This document shows, in pieces, positions 41,241 through 53,900 of a stretch of DNA of 64,000 nucleotides. Within the stretch, counting starts at the first letter, position 1. Every line of letters starts with the position of its first letter. The stretch is from Lepidodermella squamata (taxonomy: Eukaryota; Gastrotricha). Both the position numbers and the translations under genes were made by a program. Location: contig JBLDXI010000001.1 in the NCBI GenBank assembly GCA_047495785.1, forward strand, positions 1,922,001 to 1,986,000, read 5' to 3'. The notes below the pieces were generated by a model, which searched no databases, was not told where the DNA came from, and saw only the letters and a list, made by a program, of their open reading frames with translations.

Positions 41241-43320
41241 ATTTTGATAAAGCTAGGTATAACAAGTTGTCGAAAGAAAATTTCAGAAACTAGTAATTAA
41301 TAATGTGATCTCCGGCAAGTGGAACCGGCGTATTTTAAATCGCAGCGTACTCCTCCGCCTAATCTCGTAGTGAAAGAGAGCCGCCTACGGAGGTGCGCGT
41401 GGTTTTTTGTCGCCAAAAAATGCAAAACTACAACAAAGTGAGAATAATACGTGTTGAATCGAGGGATTACTAATAATTGATATATTATTGTTTTGTTCAC
41501 GTTTAGGGCTTTTTTAGCTCTACCATCTATAATAATACAGTAAATAGTCGTCGCTGAAGCGTGGTTGAAAAGCAACATGCGTGCACGGAGGCGCCAGCAA
41601 TGATGACGCGCGTGTGGTGAAGAAGTGGTGCTCGGCGCAGTGTTGTCACGCCGGCCAACGTAGCCACGACTAAATAAATAAGGATTATACAAAAACTGAG
41701 ACGGTTATAATCGCGTGATGATTAGCATATAAATATCACCAATATCATTACAGCGGGTTAATTTTTTTATTATATTAAAAAACTGCATAAATCCTAGCTC
41801 ATTAAATACCGGCGTCTGATGATTCATCCAGCACCTGGGAATGAATAATCCGCAGATCGTGAACATTAGAACAAGGTTAACAAGGATTGGTTATCTGTCT
41901 TGATGAACACTCTGAATACGGACAATCTAGCGGGTTTTTTGACGAAGGATCAAAGAAAAATTGCTAATATGCTATCAGGAACGCACCCCTGCTGAGAATT
42001 ATGATTCATGCATTTTTCCCAACCTTACCCTAAATCATGCACGCGAAGAAAATCGTGAAAGGTGTGCCGGCTTGAGCAAGAACGATTTTCAGCTTTCACC
42101 AAGGCCTGATTTAGCTTTTCTTGTTTTCCACAATGCTCTTACCCACTATCCTACCCACTTACCAAAACCCCAACGTACCCCTGAAAGAGCTTCCCGATAT
42201 GGGCTAGCGTGGGTATAAATGTGGCATAATTCTTCCAAAATCTGTTGAGTAGCTAGCGCAAGATTCATCGCCTCAAAATGGGTTGGTTAGTAATTTTGCT
42301 CACTGAAACAGAAGATCTAACACTAAATTGGCAAAATGTAAAACCAGATTGAACAAGTCGTAATTGAGGTCAAATCTTCCAACGAAATAGCTGAAAATGC
42401 TTAGTTAGGCCGAGTCACGCACCAAGAACAAAGCTTGTACGTGCTTACTATTTGAAAAACGTTACCGACTGGCCACAAAGAGCCGAATGGGGACAAAGTT
42501 CATTGATCAGATTACGAATCAATTTAATGAGGAGTTTCCAGAAATTGAAGAGTTCCATCGGCCATCGGCGAAAGAATGTTTGACATTCTTCAATTTCTTA
42601 AACTCCCTGAACTTTGCCCCCTGCGGCTTTTTGTGGCCGCACTGTATTTTACTACATGAAAAATTGACGTGTGTCTTAGTCGTAGCCTAGAAGTTGTATA
42701 TCTGCTTGACCTCATTTTCCTCATTTTTTCCTCATCAACTTAGCTTAGAAAACGTCAGTTGCTCCAAGTACTTAAGTGGAGATGGTCAAACTTTCATTTG
42801 TCCGTTTAACCTTATTAAAACCGTTATAGTGGATACGAAGTGTTATTCGAAGTTGGCGGCTCTAATGCCGATGGCGACGGCTATTTTGCGCCGCTGTTAT
42901 TCACCAGGTTGAGCCCTTGGCTAGTATAGAACCTAAACGGTCAGGTAGACTGGTCGAGTCTTGACACCCGGGTTTTTGTTCCTCATTCACAAGACGCCAA
43001 AGATGGAGGGAAATTGGTGTAAAAATCAAATAAAATGAGTGTGGAAAACATTGAGGAATGAGGCGGATTCAAGACAATATAAAGCAAAATAAATATTTAA
43101 AATTTAAAATTTTATGTAAAACTTGTATTTTTTGCTGGTAAATTCCATCCCCTATCCTCGGCAACCCTACTAGCCTTGTTTGGATATCGGTCTCTGTCTA
43201 TTGTCTATTGTCTTAGAAGCGGCATCCGATGTTAAAAATATCGCCATATTTTACAATTTTAATCGCTAATTTTTATTCGATCAAAGATGAAGGCTGATAA
43301 ATAGCTTATAGACTTGAATT
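41241..43320. other. Gene-poor spacer
   Basis: About 2.1 kb without a supported gene. Open frames at 41297-41692 (-), 41961-42218 (+) and 42487-42690 (+) have no recognisable domains, no splice continuation and skewed composition. No terminal repeats were spotted. Confidence 0.4.
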
Positions 43321-43806
43321 TTATTGGAAAAGATTGACTAGAAGCGCCACAACAACCATCATGGCCGCTGAAGAGTATCGAAGCGTAGCACCGGTATTGC
43401 ACAAGTCTTGGTCGTTGCAGAAGCAGATGTAGCTTTTCATTTTCTTGCCAACGCTCAAAAATTGACAGCCAAGCTCTTGGTTAACCATCCCGCAGCTCCT
43501 GAAAGAGAACATTTAGGCTGGCTAATTTTTAAATTTTTAGCGCGAACTTAGTTGTTTTTGTAACACCGTCCTCAGTCGTGTACCTCGCTCCGCAGTTCAA
43601 GCAACCATTAACTTCCTCTACGGCCTCAGGATCAGCCTTGTCGACCGGGAATTTATTTGTGTAACATTTCATTGCTTCGACTGTAATACACAAGAAACAA
43701 ATGGAAATTTTGCCGACTTTCTGATAAATCACTAAATACCTTGCGAAAATGAAACGGCTAGCAAGACTAGGCCGATGACACAAGCAAAATACGCTACCTT
43801 TGCCAT
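43321..43806 (-). CDS. Ly6/three-finger GPI-anchored protein (3 exons)
   Basis: CDS complement(join(43321..43498,43548..43680,43740..43806)), 125 residues. Signal peptide MAKVAYFACVIGLVLLAVSFS; mature chain MKCYTNK...GCLNCGARY...SCGMVNQELGCQF...YICFCNDQDLCNT, with the CxCxxxxxCN ending typical of Ly6/uPAR-like proteins; hydrophobic C-terminus (AAMMVVVALLVNLF) as GPI signal. The second donor is a weak GTTCGC but frame and Cys pattern support it. Probable cell-surface modulator; such proteins in animals often act on nicotinic receptors, which is only suggestive here. Confidence 0.78.
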
Positions 43807-44111
43807 TGTGATGATCGATAAAGAAAATAATTAAGTCGGAATAGGTTTGTCAACTGGTTTTTACGGACTGAACAATGACTCTCGCCCATTTTTTCACTTC
43901 TTATCTTGTCTGCAGGGCTTATCAAAGTGATATCAGGCGATGGTGCCACCATTACCGAGTGCGTTGAGATGAAAATGCTGATTTTTTGCCCACTCTTTGC
44001 TCAAAAGGACCCATCATGAATGAGCTCGGGTGAATGGAGCTTCTCTTATGATGAATATTGCGACTCTCTCAGCTAATATCAAAGGCTACGTCGATTTAAT
44101 GGCGAGAGATT
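43807..44111. other. Divergent promoter spacer
   Basis: About 300 bp between the Ly6-like gene (-) and the glycosyltransferase-like gene (+), which are transcribed apart. No element recognised. Confidence 0.35.
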
Positions 44112-45432
44112 ATGGCTACCAATTTTTCAGGCGTGATCTCGAAGAATCAACTTATTCTACCTTTATCAGTTTTCGTAGCCGGTTTCCTTCTATTCTATTC
44201 ACTGCTACATCATAGAAAATTCTACGGATTTTGGACCAATGCCAAGCTATTTAAGAAATCGATTAATTGCCGAGACGACTGGCCTGATTTCGAATTTTTC
44301 ATGCCAATCTCCGCAAATGAGACCAGCCTGTTTGAAATCAGAAACTGGTTCTTACCATCACTAGTTTTATTCTGGCCAAGATCGCCTACTGTCAAGCTAT
44401 TATTTGTGGCTGATGCTGATAAGCCTGAAGCCGTGACTGTCGCTGAAAAAGCGGTGAATGCGACGAAGGTAACCGCCAGTTTCGCCAAGGCTCGATATTC
44501 CCTTGTCGAACCTGCGATCAGGACGAGGCGTTATCTCGATCGGCCTCAATGGGTCAAATTTTGGGCTGATAATTTGACGACGACCCAGTTCGTCGCTTTT
44601 GTCGATAGTGATACGGTTTTCTCAACGCGAGTCACTTTCCGTGATTTATTCGAGGGCGGAAAACCAATCGTAAGAGCGAATTTCGGGAAACCTAAAGAAT
44701 TGACCGGCTTCTGGTATAGAGTTTCTCAAGGGACATTAGATTACACCGGTTTCAAAGGTAAAAATCCTATTTCCTAATAAATAAATGTGACCTATGATTT
44801 TCACGTCAGAACCATTCAATTGCATGTCCTACTTCCCGGTTGTGATTAGAAGGACCCATTTTAAAGAAATTCGTCAAGTCTTAATAGACCAATATCTGAA
44901 ACTCGAGCCGAAAAACGCGAATTTCAACGATGCTATAGAGCATTTCCTATCTCAAAACTACTTTTCAGAATTCAACATATTTTGCGCAGTTTTGTGGAAT
45001 AAATTTCGGGACGATTATTTCTGGATAATCAACGACGTCCGGCTGCCTATTAAACTAATTGCCCCGGGCCAAGTTGATTCTATCGAGGAGGCTGGCATTA
45101 CCTTGGAAATGCTGAATCGAACCCGGCCTCATATCGCTATTCATTGGAGCTATCAAACTCTCACGCCTGATAAGCGTCGGATAGCTATTGAAGACGTTTT
45201 TCGGCTCGGCGTTTGCTATTCAGCGCCCTCGTCATCTCAGCCGAAATTTTGCGAAGCGATGAGAGTTGACCGGTGGAATACAACGAATCTGTACGAATTT
45301 GCCTTTGAAGCTGAGGATTTTTCTATGGTTCGTGGTGCTTTGCAATCTCATGTGGACAGAATCACCCTTAACGACCAATGTCCTCATTACTGGGACAAAC
45401 ACATTTTGGCCTCTTTGATTTATGGAAGATGA
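44112..45432 (+). CDS. Type II membrane glycosyltransferase-like protein (2 exons)
   Basis: CDS join(44112..44757,44810..45432), 422 residues. Short cytoplasmic tail, membrane anchor LILPLSVFVAGFLLFYSLL (about residues 14-32), then a luminal domain. FVAFVDSDTVFST has the D-x-D motif of nucleotide-sugar-using glycosyltransferases; the later FNCMSYFPVVIRRTHF and FSEFNIFCAVLW stretches are of the kind found near acceptor sites. Golgi location inferred. Exact family and sugar unknown. The 52-nt phase-1 intron is well supported by frame. Confidence 0.68.
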
Positions 45433-46900
45433 AGAAATAAAGAAAAATTTCAGGATTTATTCTTCGGTAATTTTCTGTTTATTTTACCATCTTGAAAAGC
45501 TGATTTAACGCGATATTCAGCTGATTTCTAATTGAATCCAAGAAGTTTTTACTCAATGGATATATTCTTAACTATTCATGTCCATCATATCATTTGAATA
45601 TATATAGAAATTCGAGGGATAATCCCATTCTTGATTTACTTTGTTTTGACGTTAAGCGAAGCGCACACCATAAATTCAGGGCTCCAGCGATAAAACTTTT
45701 AGACTCCAGCTGTAAATTTCTGAAAAATATGGTTTTTCGAGTGACTTAGATGAATTCAGTCCCGTAATTGCGTATCGTATGCGCAGCGTACATCGTTTTT
45801 GAGTAAACACGTTTCGTAGCCGGTGAAATGACTCATTTCCACATACACAAAAAGAATGATCCACCAATCACACCAGGTTATTTTTTATTAGCAGATCGGT
45901 ACAAATAATATGGTACAACAAAATTCTTATATCATTAAGGTTACGAATAACATTAACATGAAGGTTAACATCCAGATGAACCGAATCCATTATGGCCAAT
46001 TGTCGAATCTGCTGCTACAGCATTTTGGATTGGTCCCTTTACTTCTACGGCTAATTCTAAGCGACCGTATTTTAAACAGACTAACTGTGTCATACGGTCG
46101 CCTATTTTAATAGGGTAAGGTGTTTTGCTGTTGTTAGCAAGGCACACTGCGATTATTTCGGTGTAATCTCGGCGTCTTAAAAACAGCACAATTTTATTTT
46201 TATTTTGTTGATGGTTTTCATACCTAAAAATCCTGGCCCCCTAGTTTTTTCAACTTCCTCGGATATGTGCGGGCAGTTTTCAAAAGCAGCCTATCCCGTG
46301 TCAAACAAGATCAGACTTGTTTTACATGATAGGACACACTATTGCCCGCGGCATGTCTTCCTCTCTTGTGCGTTATCTACGGACTGAAATGATCAACTCT
46401 CTCGAATTTGCTGCCATTCAGAACTTGATAGATAACTTCGAGCCAAATTTCGTTCATTTGGATGCAATAATTTACTTACTTGTGTAGCGGCTCTTGAATA
46501 CTAGAGTGACTTGTGGATAAAGAACCCCGTGGTTACACGCGCATCTCCTGAAGTAGCATACCAGCGTGCCCAGAATAGGGCTCGTTTTTCTGAATTTACT
46601 TTGTCTCAAGATTACCTCGTGGTCCTCTACCCGACTTCGTAGGTTAGGATTCTTGTATAATTTCTCTGCTGATTGCGTTCTTTTTCCCCTTTTTTGGCTG
46701 CTCGTGTGTCTTCTTCAGCGTTACAGGCTGTTTCCCTATCTCTTTTCCTGGACTACTTTTTCCCGAGTGTTGACGGTGCTTCGGCCCTGTAATTTTCGTT
46801 TTCTCCGCTTTGCTAGTAGTCTCTCTCCTTGTGACCCCCTTGCTTGATAACTACCCCGCTCTTGATAATCCCCTTGCGCTCCCGTCTGCAAGTTTTGTTG
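45433..46900. other. Gene-poor spacer with foldback
   Basis: About 1.5 kb. No gene supported; the open frame 46566-46847 is Leu/Phe-rich without domain. Contains the extended imperfect hairpin at 46269-46349. Confidence 0.4.
46269..46349. repeat. Extended imperfect foldback
   Basis: Inner arms 46290-46309 (CCTATC..TGT.AAACAAG) and 46316-46333 pair with a six-base loop and few mismatches. Outer arms GCGGGCA (46269-46275) and TGCCCGC (46343-46349) pair exactly across short internal loops. Could be a structured RNA, a foldback element, or chance. Confidence 0.5.
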
Positions 46901-47203
46901 ATGAGCACGATTTACTTTTTGGGGGAAAGCCCAAGTCTGGTTCCTTGCCCGCTTTTTACCATTGAACCTGGCTATTTAACTGCTGCTGAAGTCTTCAGCA
47001 AGGCTACTGATTATATCTCGGCATTATTTCCGCTGCTAAGATTTATGGACCCTTCAGAGTTACTTCCTACAAACGACCGATACCTGGACGGAGCTGCGTT
47101 GCAATGCCGGGTCTCATGCGCTACTAAGGCGACAAATGAGTTTTTCTCGAATTCTTTTTGTTCGATTTTGTCGGTAATTTTCGCGGTGGGCTTATTGCCT
47201 TAG
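46901..47203 (+). pseudogene. Isolated copy of the cluster's helical domain
   Basis: Open frame of 100 residues from Met 46901. The middle, TAAEVFSKATDYISALFPLL and on to DRYLDGAALQCRVS, aligns by eye with EAAEMCSKILADVAECLQVL and LYRISGILAGQRCAV in the PLDLS gene at 15567. The end after a possible donor (GTCGGTAATT, 47170s) is hydrophobic and unlike the family. It lies over 15 kb from the cluster, next to a large inverted repeat. It could be a small live gene with an unrecognised next exon, or a relocated fragment. Confidence 0.4.
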
Positions 47204-47323
47204 AGCACATCGAAGAGTGCTGTATACGAGCTGTTCGCAGGTTGGTACCGTCTAAAATTGATGCGATTCACCCTGGTGGCATATGAACTTCAATCCCATC
47301 TCTTTTCGGCATATCTGTTTCGG

Positions 47324-48227
47324 TTTTGATCGCTATGGATGCATCTATTCTCTTGTGATTATGTAGGTTTCATAATTATTTCATGCCTACTTTTCAAAGC
47401 CTAGGAAATGCTCAACCCCCAAATGTTTTAATTTGTTTCTTTTAGGTTTTAGCTGATTGAATGTCGTGTTCTGCAATAACCATGCCTAGAAAGTCCTTAC
47501 ATCTAGAAAACCATCTCGTATACAACAGCATGACGATTATAATGACCTAATTGCCATTTCTTTTCGTCGAGAATAGTTTTTCAAAACTTTTCATCCATAC
47601 TTTTGTAGCCGCGTGCTTAGGCGCAGGGCGCAGCCACTCAGTAATCACCTTAATGCATGTTTGATTACCAACCTGATTATCGCGGCTACCGATGTGAGCG
47701 CAGGTAGCACACCGTAACTACAATCTCGATTTCAGGAAATAAAGGAAATCGACTGTATGCTCCTGTCGATAGGGAAATTATCGGGAATTATCGGAATAAG
47801 TTGACTTGAAAAGAGTAGCCTTGTTGAAGCTTGACAGAGACACTACAACTTTAACCCAGATAACACGGGTTACACTTTTTACCGCCGAAGAGGTGTGGAT
47901 CATCACCACCGTTCAAATTCCACCCCTCGCGATTACTAGTTTGTCGTTCTTCGTTGTTACTCGCCGCTGCTGCTACGATAAGGTCACAACTCTGCTTGAT
48001 GCCATTTAGAAAAGCGTCCGGTCTAACGCCGATGCCTAGTTTGCAATGCATACATCGAATAACACGCCGCATTACCTCGCAAAATTCATAATTTGTTGAG
48101 CATTTTCTAGGGTCGGAAAAGTGACATGAAATATAGTTATGAAAATCCAAAAAATTGCCGATACAACTCGTTAGATCCTACAACCTACATAATCACAAGA
48201 GAATAGATGCATCCATAGCAATCAAAA
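47324..48227. mobile_element. Candidate non-autonomous element bounded by 46-bp inverted repeats
   Basis: The left arm 47324-47369 and right arm 48182-48227 are reverse complements over 46 bp with one mismatch. The 0.8 kb between them has no coding capacity for a transposase. Target-site duplications were not obvious at the arm ends. It could be a foldback or MITE-like element, or one of several inverted copies of a dispersed repeat. Confidence 0.5.
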
Positions 48228-48896
48228 TAGGTCGCCTAGGCCAATAATAGAGGAAGAGGCAGCCATAAATTGAATCGAAAAATAAATGTGGAAAAATACG
48301 CAACAAAACCAGTGCACTAATCAATTATTGCAAACCAAGCTGCTCGAAATATAAACACCACTTATTTAGAGAGCTGACGGGTTGCAAGGAAACGGCATAA
48401 CATAAGAAATCTGACATATTCTTATATATTCTGATTCTGATGAGATACCTGACAGGATGTAGCCACCAGATTAAAAGCCGCATTTTAAGGTATACCAATC
48501 GTTGGCGCAATAATTCTTTCCACCGATCTGTCAATAAAAAGATTTCATGGCATGAATGATCGAATATTCTATTTGTTTACGTTGAGGTGAATTGTTAAGC
48601 CACCCATTAAACGTGTTCACAAACGCTGTACATACGGATGCGAGGTTGAAGAGCCCTTGGTACTACAGGATGTTCAAGAAATAATGGTTGGGCTATTTTT
48701 GGAGTTGAACTTTGGCCAGACGGCATGCGATATTATTCGAGAGCTGTCAGGAACTTATTTTTCATGAATTAGGAGAATTAGTCTTCACCTCAATTTTTCG
48801 TGTAATTTTTAAAAGGAAGTGGAATATGAAATTTGAAAAAGAATGAAGTAACGGAGAATAGCTTGAAAGCAATTCTGAGATTATTTGTCCGGAATA

Positions 48897-48922
48897 TTTC
48901 TTTTCTTTTCTTTTCTTTTCTT
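48897..48922. repeat. (TTTTC)n microsatellite
   Basis: About five consecutive TTTTC units in gene-poor sequence. Confidence 0.7.
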
Positions 48923-49749
48923 ATCAATGCAGGGTCGTGAACTTTCAAATATCTGGTTTCCAGTAGTACTTATTACCAGCTTCATCCGAATGCTTTCCAC
49001 GCTCTGAAAACAATTATTGATACAGTGCAATTTAATTTTATAATTTTCAACTTTCATTCATTTGCAAAACATTTCGTCATCTCTTTTGACGGATTGGCTT
49101 TTAATGTCTAGCAAAGGCGCATGGTTTACCTAAATATGCATAAAAATTTCCGATTTTTTCAAACACTTGTCATTCCATAACCATGATCGCTTACATTCCC
49201 GTGCTGGAACTTCAAAGCAAGTGTTGCAAATAATATTGTGACCCATTTTATTAGTGCGCAAATTGAACTAATTTTGCGCGCGTGATATAGAGATCGCAAA
49301 TTCCGGACGTAATGAAAATATGTGAACATCATTCATAAACAACGGCGATTGCTAGGCGAAGATAAGCAAATTAGCATTTGTCACTTTACTAATATACCAG
49401 CTGCCAGCTACCGGTATTTTTTCAATAAAACGGCATTATTTTTAAGGTGTAATAATTCGAGTGAAAACACACCGGCAACATTTTTGACGCGACAAAACGT
49501 ATATTATAATAATCTAAAGTTTACAAAATAATGTTAATACAATATTTATCCAAGTGTGTTACTATCAGGCATCGGGTAGACAGCTTTACTTTTCGCATGT
49601 ACAGCGGGTCGATGTGTTATAAACCTGTGTATTGTTATTAGGAGAGCACCGGCCATGTGCTGGTACTCAAAGTACCACCGCCTGTTGTCAAAGTCTCGTG
49701 CTCGTGCGATGCAAGATTTTTGCCTATTCTTACTACATCTCGAAACACG

Positions 49750-50499
49750 ATGACAAAAAGCAGCAGCAGCATCGACTGCTGGGCCCTATTCATCACCTTA
49801 ATAAGCTGCTACCTTAATTTCTCACTCTCGGCCGTCGCCGCCGCCAGCAATAATTACTACCAACACTCGCCGTCGATATACGACGAAGAGAACTGCTTCA
49901 TAGACAGCCAATCAAAAGTTGTAACATGCGACGGAATCGTCAAAAAATCGCACTGTACAACGCCCGTTAAGCCTAAATACGGCCATTTTGTGCCGATAAA
50001 ACTAGTTCACTTTGTCGGAGCCAGAATCAAATATACGTGCGGCCGCAAGTTGAAGCAGCAAATGGGCGTGGCTAACGAATCGGAATGCCTGTGGAACGGC
50101 GAGTGGTCGCTTAAAACACCCCCTCGTTGCTATTGTGATAGCGAAAATACACCTGAACTCATTTTCTCCGCGATTTCCGATAACTGCCTCGAACTAGTGG
50201 AATGTTTGATCGAGCAAAGTGGCGGTAAGGAAAAAATTGAACCAGAAATTCCTCCTTAAAATTAATTTAAAAAAAAAACAGGCAAGTATTTATTTCTTGA
50301 GGACGATTTCGGTTTCTCTCCCCTCGCCTGGGCGGCTAAACTCGGCAATTACGACATGGCGAAGCTGTTGCTGGACCTTGGAGCACCATCAACTAAAACA
50401 GGGATATCAGATTTGAGTCGATCTCCAGAAAAAGTGGCACTCGAAAGCGGTCATTCGAGCATAGCACGGCTCATCACAACTTTTGCGTTAAAAAATTAA
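49750..50499 (+). CDS. Secreted Sushi-domain protein with ankyrin-like repeats (2 exons)
   Basis: CDS join(49750..50224,50282..50499), 230 residues. Signal peptide (CWALFITLISCYLNFSLSAVAA). A Sushi/CCP domain at about residues 72-130: C-TTPVKPKYGHF...GARIKYTC...ESECLWNGEWSLKTPPRC. Directly after it come ankyrin-like repeats: ELIFSAISDNCLELVECLIEQSG, then DFGFSPLAWAAKLGNYDMAKLLLDLGA across the 57-nt intron, then SPEKVALESGHSSIARLI. No membrane segment lies between. If the leader is used, the ankyrin repeats would be extracellular or luminal, which is rare. Met at 49750 is chosen because it gives the signal peptide. Confidence 0.68.
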
Positions 50500-50950
50500 T
50501 AATTTTTATTATTATTATTATCAAATAGCTCATTCAAATATTTTTGTAAAAAAAATTGTTTAATAAAGAATTATGTCTCGCGATGCTGCTGCTATTGTTT
50601 GCGCAGGGCGTTTTTTGATTCGCGCGTATTTATTTTGGCATCTCACGTTCAGCCGGCCCCACGCGCCGGATAATGAAATTATTACGTGTTAACATGTTAC
50701 TGGCAGTACTCGGCTTGCGAGGCGCATTGTTTGCACCGAAAGCGCTCAGTAGTTTCGATGACTGTTACCGCAAACACAGAGCGTAACCTTTGAGATGTAT
50801 AGTTGAGTGGTGGCCGAGATTTCTCGACTTCAGTTATTAAACACCAAATATTATTTTATTTTGATTATTTTGAAAAAATTAACTTTGAACAAAAAGCATC
50901 CTACAACTCCATCGATGAAAGATGAATTTATTTTTGGGCGTTGACGACAG
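50500..50950. other. Intergenic spacer upstream of the giant gene
   Basis: About 450 bp with an AATAAA signal for the preceding gene near 50565. No gene or RNA recognised; should hold the promoter of the giant mucin gene. Confidence 0.4.
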
Positions 50951-53900
50951 ATGAGAACATCGACAAAATCAACGTTCCCGCTTTTGGTTTGTCCGATTTC
51001 AACATTTCGAACATTCCGATTAATAATTTCCAATAGATACATAGCTTAGTGCTTCTCCTTATATCTGTGGCTTTTGCTGAGTGTTCCAACAATACCGTCG
51101 GACGAAGTAAGAAATTTCATCATCGTAATTTCGCCATTTATTGTTGCGTTCTTGCAGTCTGCTCAAATAACGCTGATTGCTCGGGTCCGAACGAACATTG
51201 CGCAATCGACAAAAATTTCGTAAGATTTACGGCCCGCTTTTTTCGGTGACCTAATTTCTAGAATATCTTTTTTAGGATTCACCTTGCAGATTAGGTTATT
51301 GTTCGTGTCTACCTTGCCATGCGTTGAATGCAACAGAATCCTGTGATCCAAGTATTGTGTCATCTTTCAGCTTTCAGCCACCTTAAAAGTCGCGCTATTT
51401 TTAGTTATTTCGAGGCGGCTTGGTGATTCATGCGATCCAAGATTACCGGAAAATCAAGAAGTTTTGGCTGAAAATGCTCACTGTTCGAATCAAACCAACA
51501 CTGTCATTTGCCGCTACGGCTTACCCCAGGGCAGAAATGGCACTTGCCCCCCGAAACCAGGCATTTACTACGAGGGCGAAGAATGCAAAGATGCGTTCGA
51601 TTGCCGTGGCGATATGATTTGCTTACGGGGAAATAGCACCTGCTCTTGCCCGAACGAATCTGATAAATTCGACCCGGAAAGAAATGCTTGCGTGAAACGG
51701 GAATTCGGAGATTCTTGCCAGAACGATAACCAGTGCAAAGTTCGCGGGTCAATTGAAAAGGGCGGCTTCACCTGGGACGCAGCTGCCTGCGTTAACGGCA
51801 GATGTGGCTGTGGACTGGGTGATCACGCTACTCGCGTCACTATTATGGACCCTAAGACTCAGATGCTGGTGCAAAAAGACATCTGTGTGACAAATGGAGC
51901 ATTTATCGGCCGAACTTTTATGGGGAATTGCAATGTTGACCCTATTTACGCCGGTGACCTCAAGGATACTCGCATTTGCTCGACTGACTTGGTATGCCGG
52001 CACTGCCCAGAGGACAATTTTCGTCTACAGACCCTAGGAAAGTGTCGTAAGTGTTCGAAATCTATATCGAATTCATTTTTAAGGTGCGTTCTTTCTAGGC
52101 AAGGTCATCACACCTCCGAGGAAACCTTTGTGCTACGGCGGTTTAGAAATTCAAGTACCCCAGGTGGCAAATCAGCAAATACTTGCGACATCTCGACCTT
52201 TTGTGCCCGATATAGCCATTTCACGTGACGATGAATTCACTCCGATTGCCGGAACTCGGCCGTGGTTACCTGAGATCACAATTCCGCTTACCTTGGTCAT
52301 AGTAGAGAAACCTAAGGTTGGTACTCCTACTGCTTCTCCGATCATAGTTCCATCGGTTGAGAAAGCTGGGCCACCTCGACCAGCTATTCCTGAAATCAAT
52401 ATTGCAATAAAGCCGGAAAAAACCTCGCCAGCAACGAAAAGGTCAGACCTATACACCACTTCGATGAAAACTGCCTTAACGAGATCCTGGGTGAATGCAA
52501 CTGACTCATCGCAGTCAAACTGGACTTCAAGTGGTAATGCAACTGACATTCCTCGAGTTCAGGTTCCAGATATTAAAATTACGAGAAGCCCTTACTTCCA
52601 GTTGAAGGAAGATCCGGAGCCCACTACAACTGTTACTGAAGGTCCAAACTCAACAAAAATAATCATTTGGCCGATGGCTGGCAATCGAAATGGAACAGCT
52701 TCACATAGAGATGGCGTGACAGTTGCTGGCCTTAATCCGAGACAACCCAGCTCTGATATCGAAATGTCGAATTCAAGCCGGGTCTTAGTGCCAGACATTA
52801 GAATAACGAAGGGCGAGGGCTTCTCTTACACAACCAAAATCTACTATTCCGGCGATGCAGATTATCAAACGAATGGCACTACTTTATCTTCTCCAGCACC
52901 ATCCTATCCTTTCCTCTCAAACTCAGGGAACGAAAACAGTCCGATGTTGATTCCGGTGATTACCGTGAATACTTCAATCACTAAAGAACCGATGAACTCT
53001 AGTAGTCTGACACGGGTTTCAATCCCTGAAATTCGAATACCGGTGGCGATTCGGCCGAATATCACTGAGCCTATTGTTCGACCGTCCGTTGTTAATGTCA
53101 TTTCAAGCAATTTTTCTGGCACTAATTCATCAGGATCTGCGGAATCTTACGTTTCGACCAATAATTCGAGACCGGCCATTCCCGAGATCAGGATCCGCAT
53201 ACCATCTGATCGTGCATCCATCACCAACATTACGCTTGGAAATGCGACCGAACCTCTCGATCGAAACAATACCGCTGAGACTGAAATACTGATAGATATA
53301 ACCACGACAAATCTGCCCTACTCTTCCATCGGCACGCGCCCAATGATTCCCGAGATTCGAGTTACTCCAAACGCTGCTGTAGCTCGAGCTCCAGACATGA
53401 TCATTAATTCAAGTAATTTAACGGACGAATCTGGGAATTATTCCTCTATCAACTCAACACGACCGGCGATACCTGAAATAAGAGTGTCAGTCAGCCGCCT
53501 TAATCAATCTGAGTCGATGACTCATCTGCCTACCAATGACTCCATGCGGCAAACTTTGGTACCGGAAATACGAATTACGCAACCACCGAATGATGGAGTC
53601 TTTAATTTCTCTGAAATCAGGCCGATTGATATCGGGGAGAAAGCGAATTCGTCCACTACAACCGTCGATGGCATGACTAGCAGAACCCCTATTCCTGGCA
53701 TTGAAATTACAACAACGCCTGAGAGTCAAACAACAGTTGCGTCTGATAGTTTGACATCCACTTCTGGGATGAAAAGCACCTCTACTCAGCAGACTTCTCG
53801 AGCGACATCGATTCGGCCTGATATACCACCAGTGAGAGTGACGATTCCAACCACTAGAACTACACTTGCTTCGACCACTGACGGTCCTGTTTCTACTGCC

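Larger units (their letters stand above)
47204..49749. other. Gene-poor spacer between inverted repeats and the Sushi gene
   Basis: About 2.5 kb with no supported gene. It contains the 46-bp inverted repeat pair and a TTTTC microsatellite. Short open frames (47806-48009, 47851-48150, 48325-48534, 49322-49531) have no domains. Confidence 0.45.

Noticed and set aside
42400-42700. Possible transposase remnant
   Set aside because: No catalytic motif, terminal repeats or extended frame could be found.
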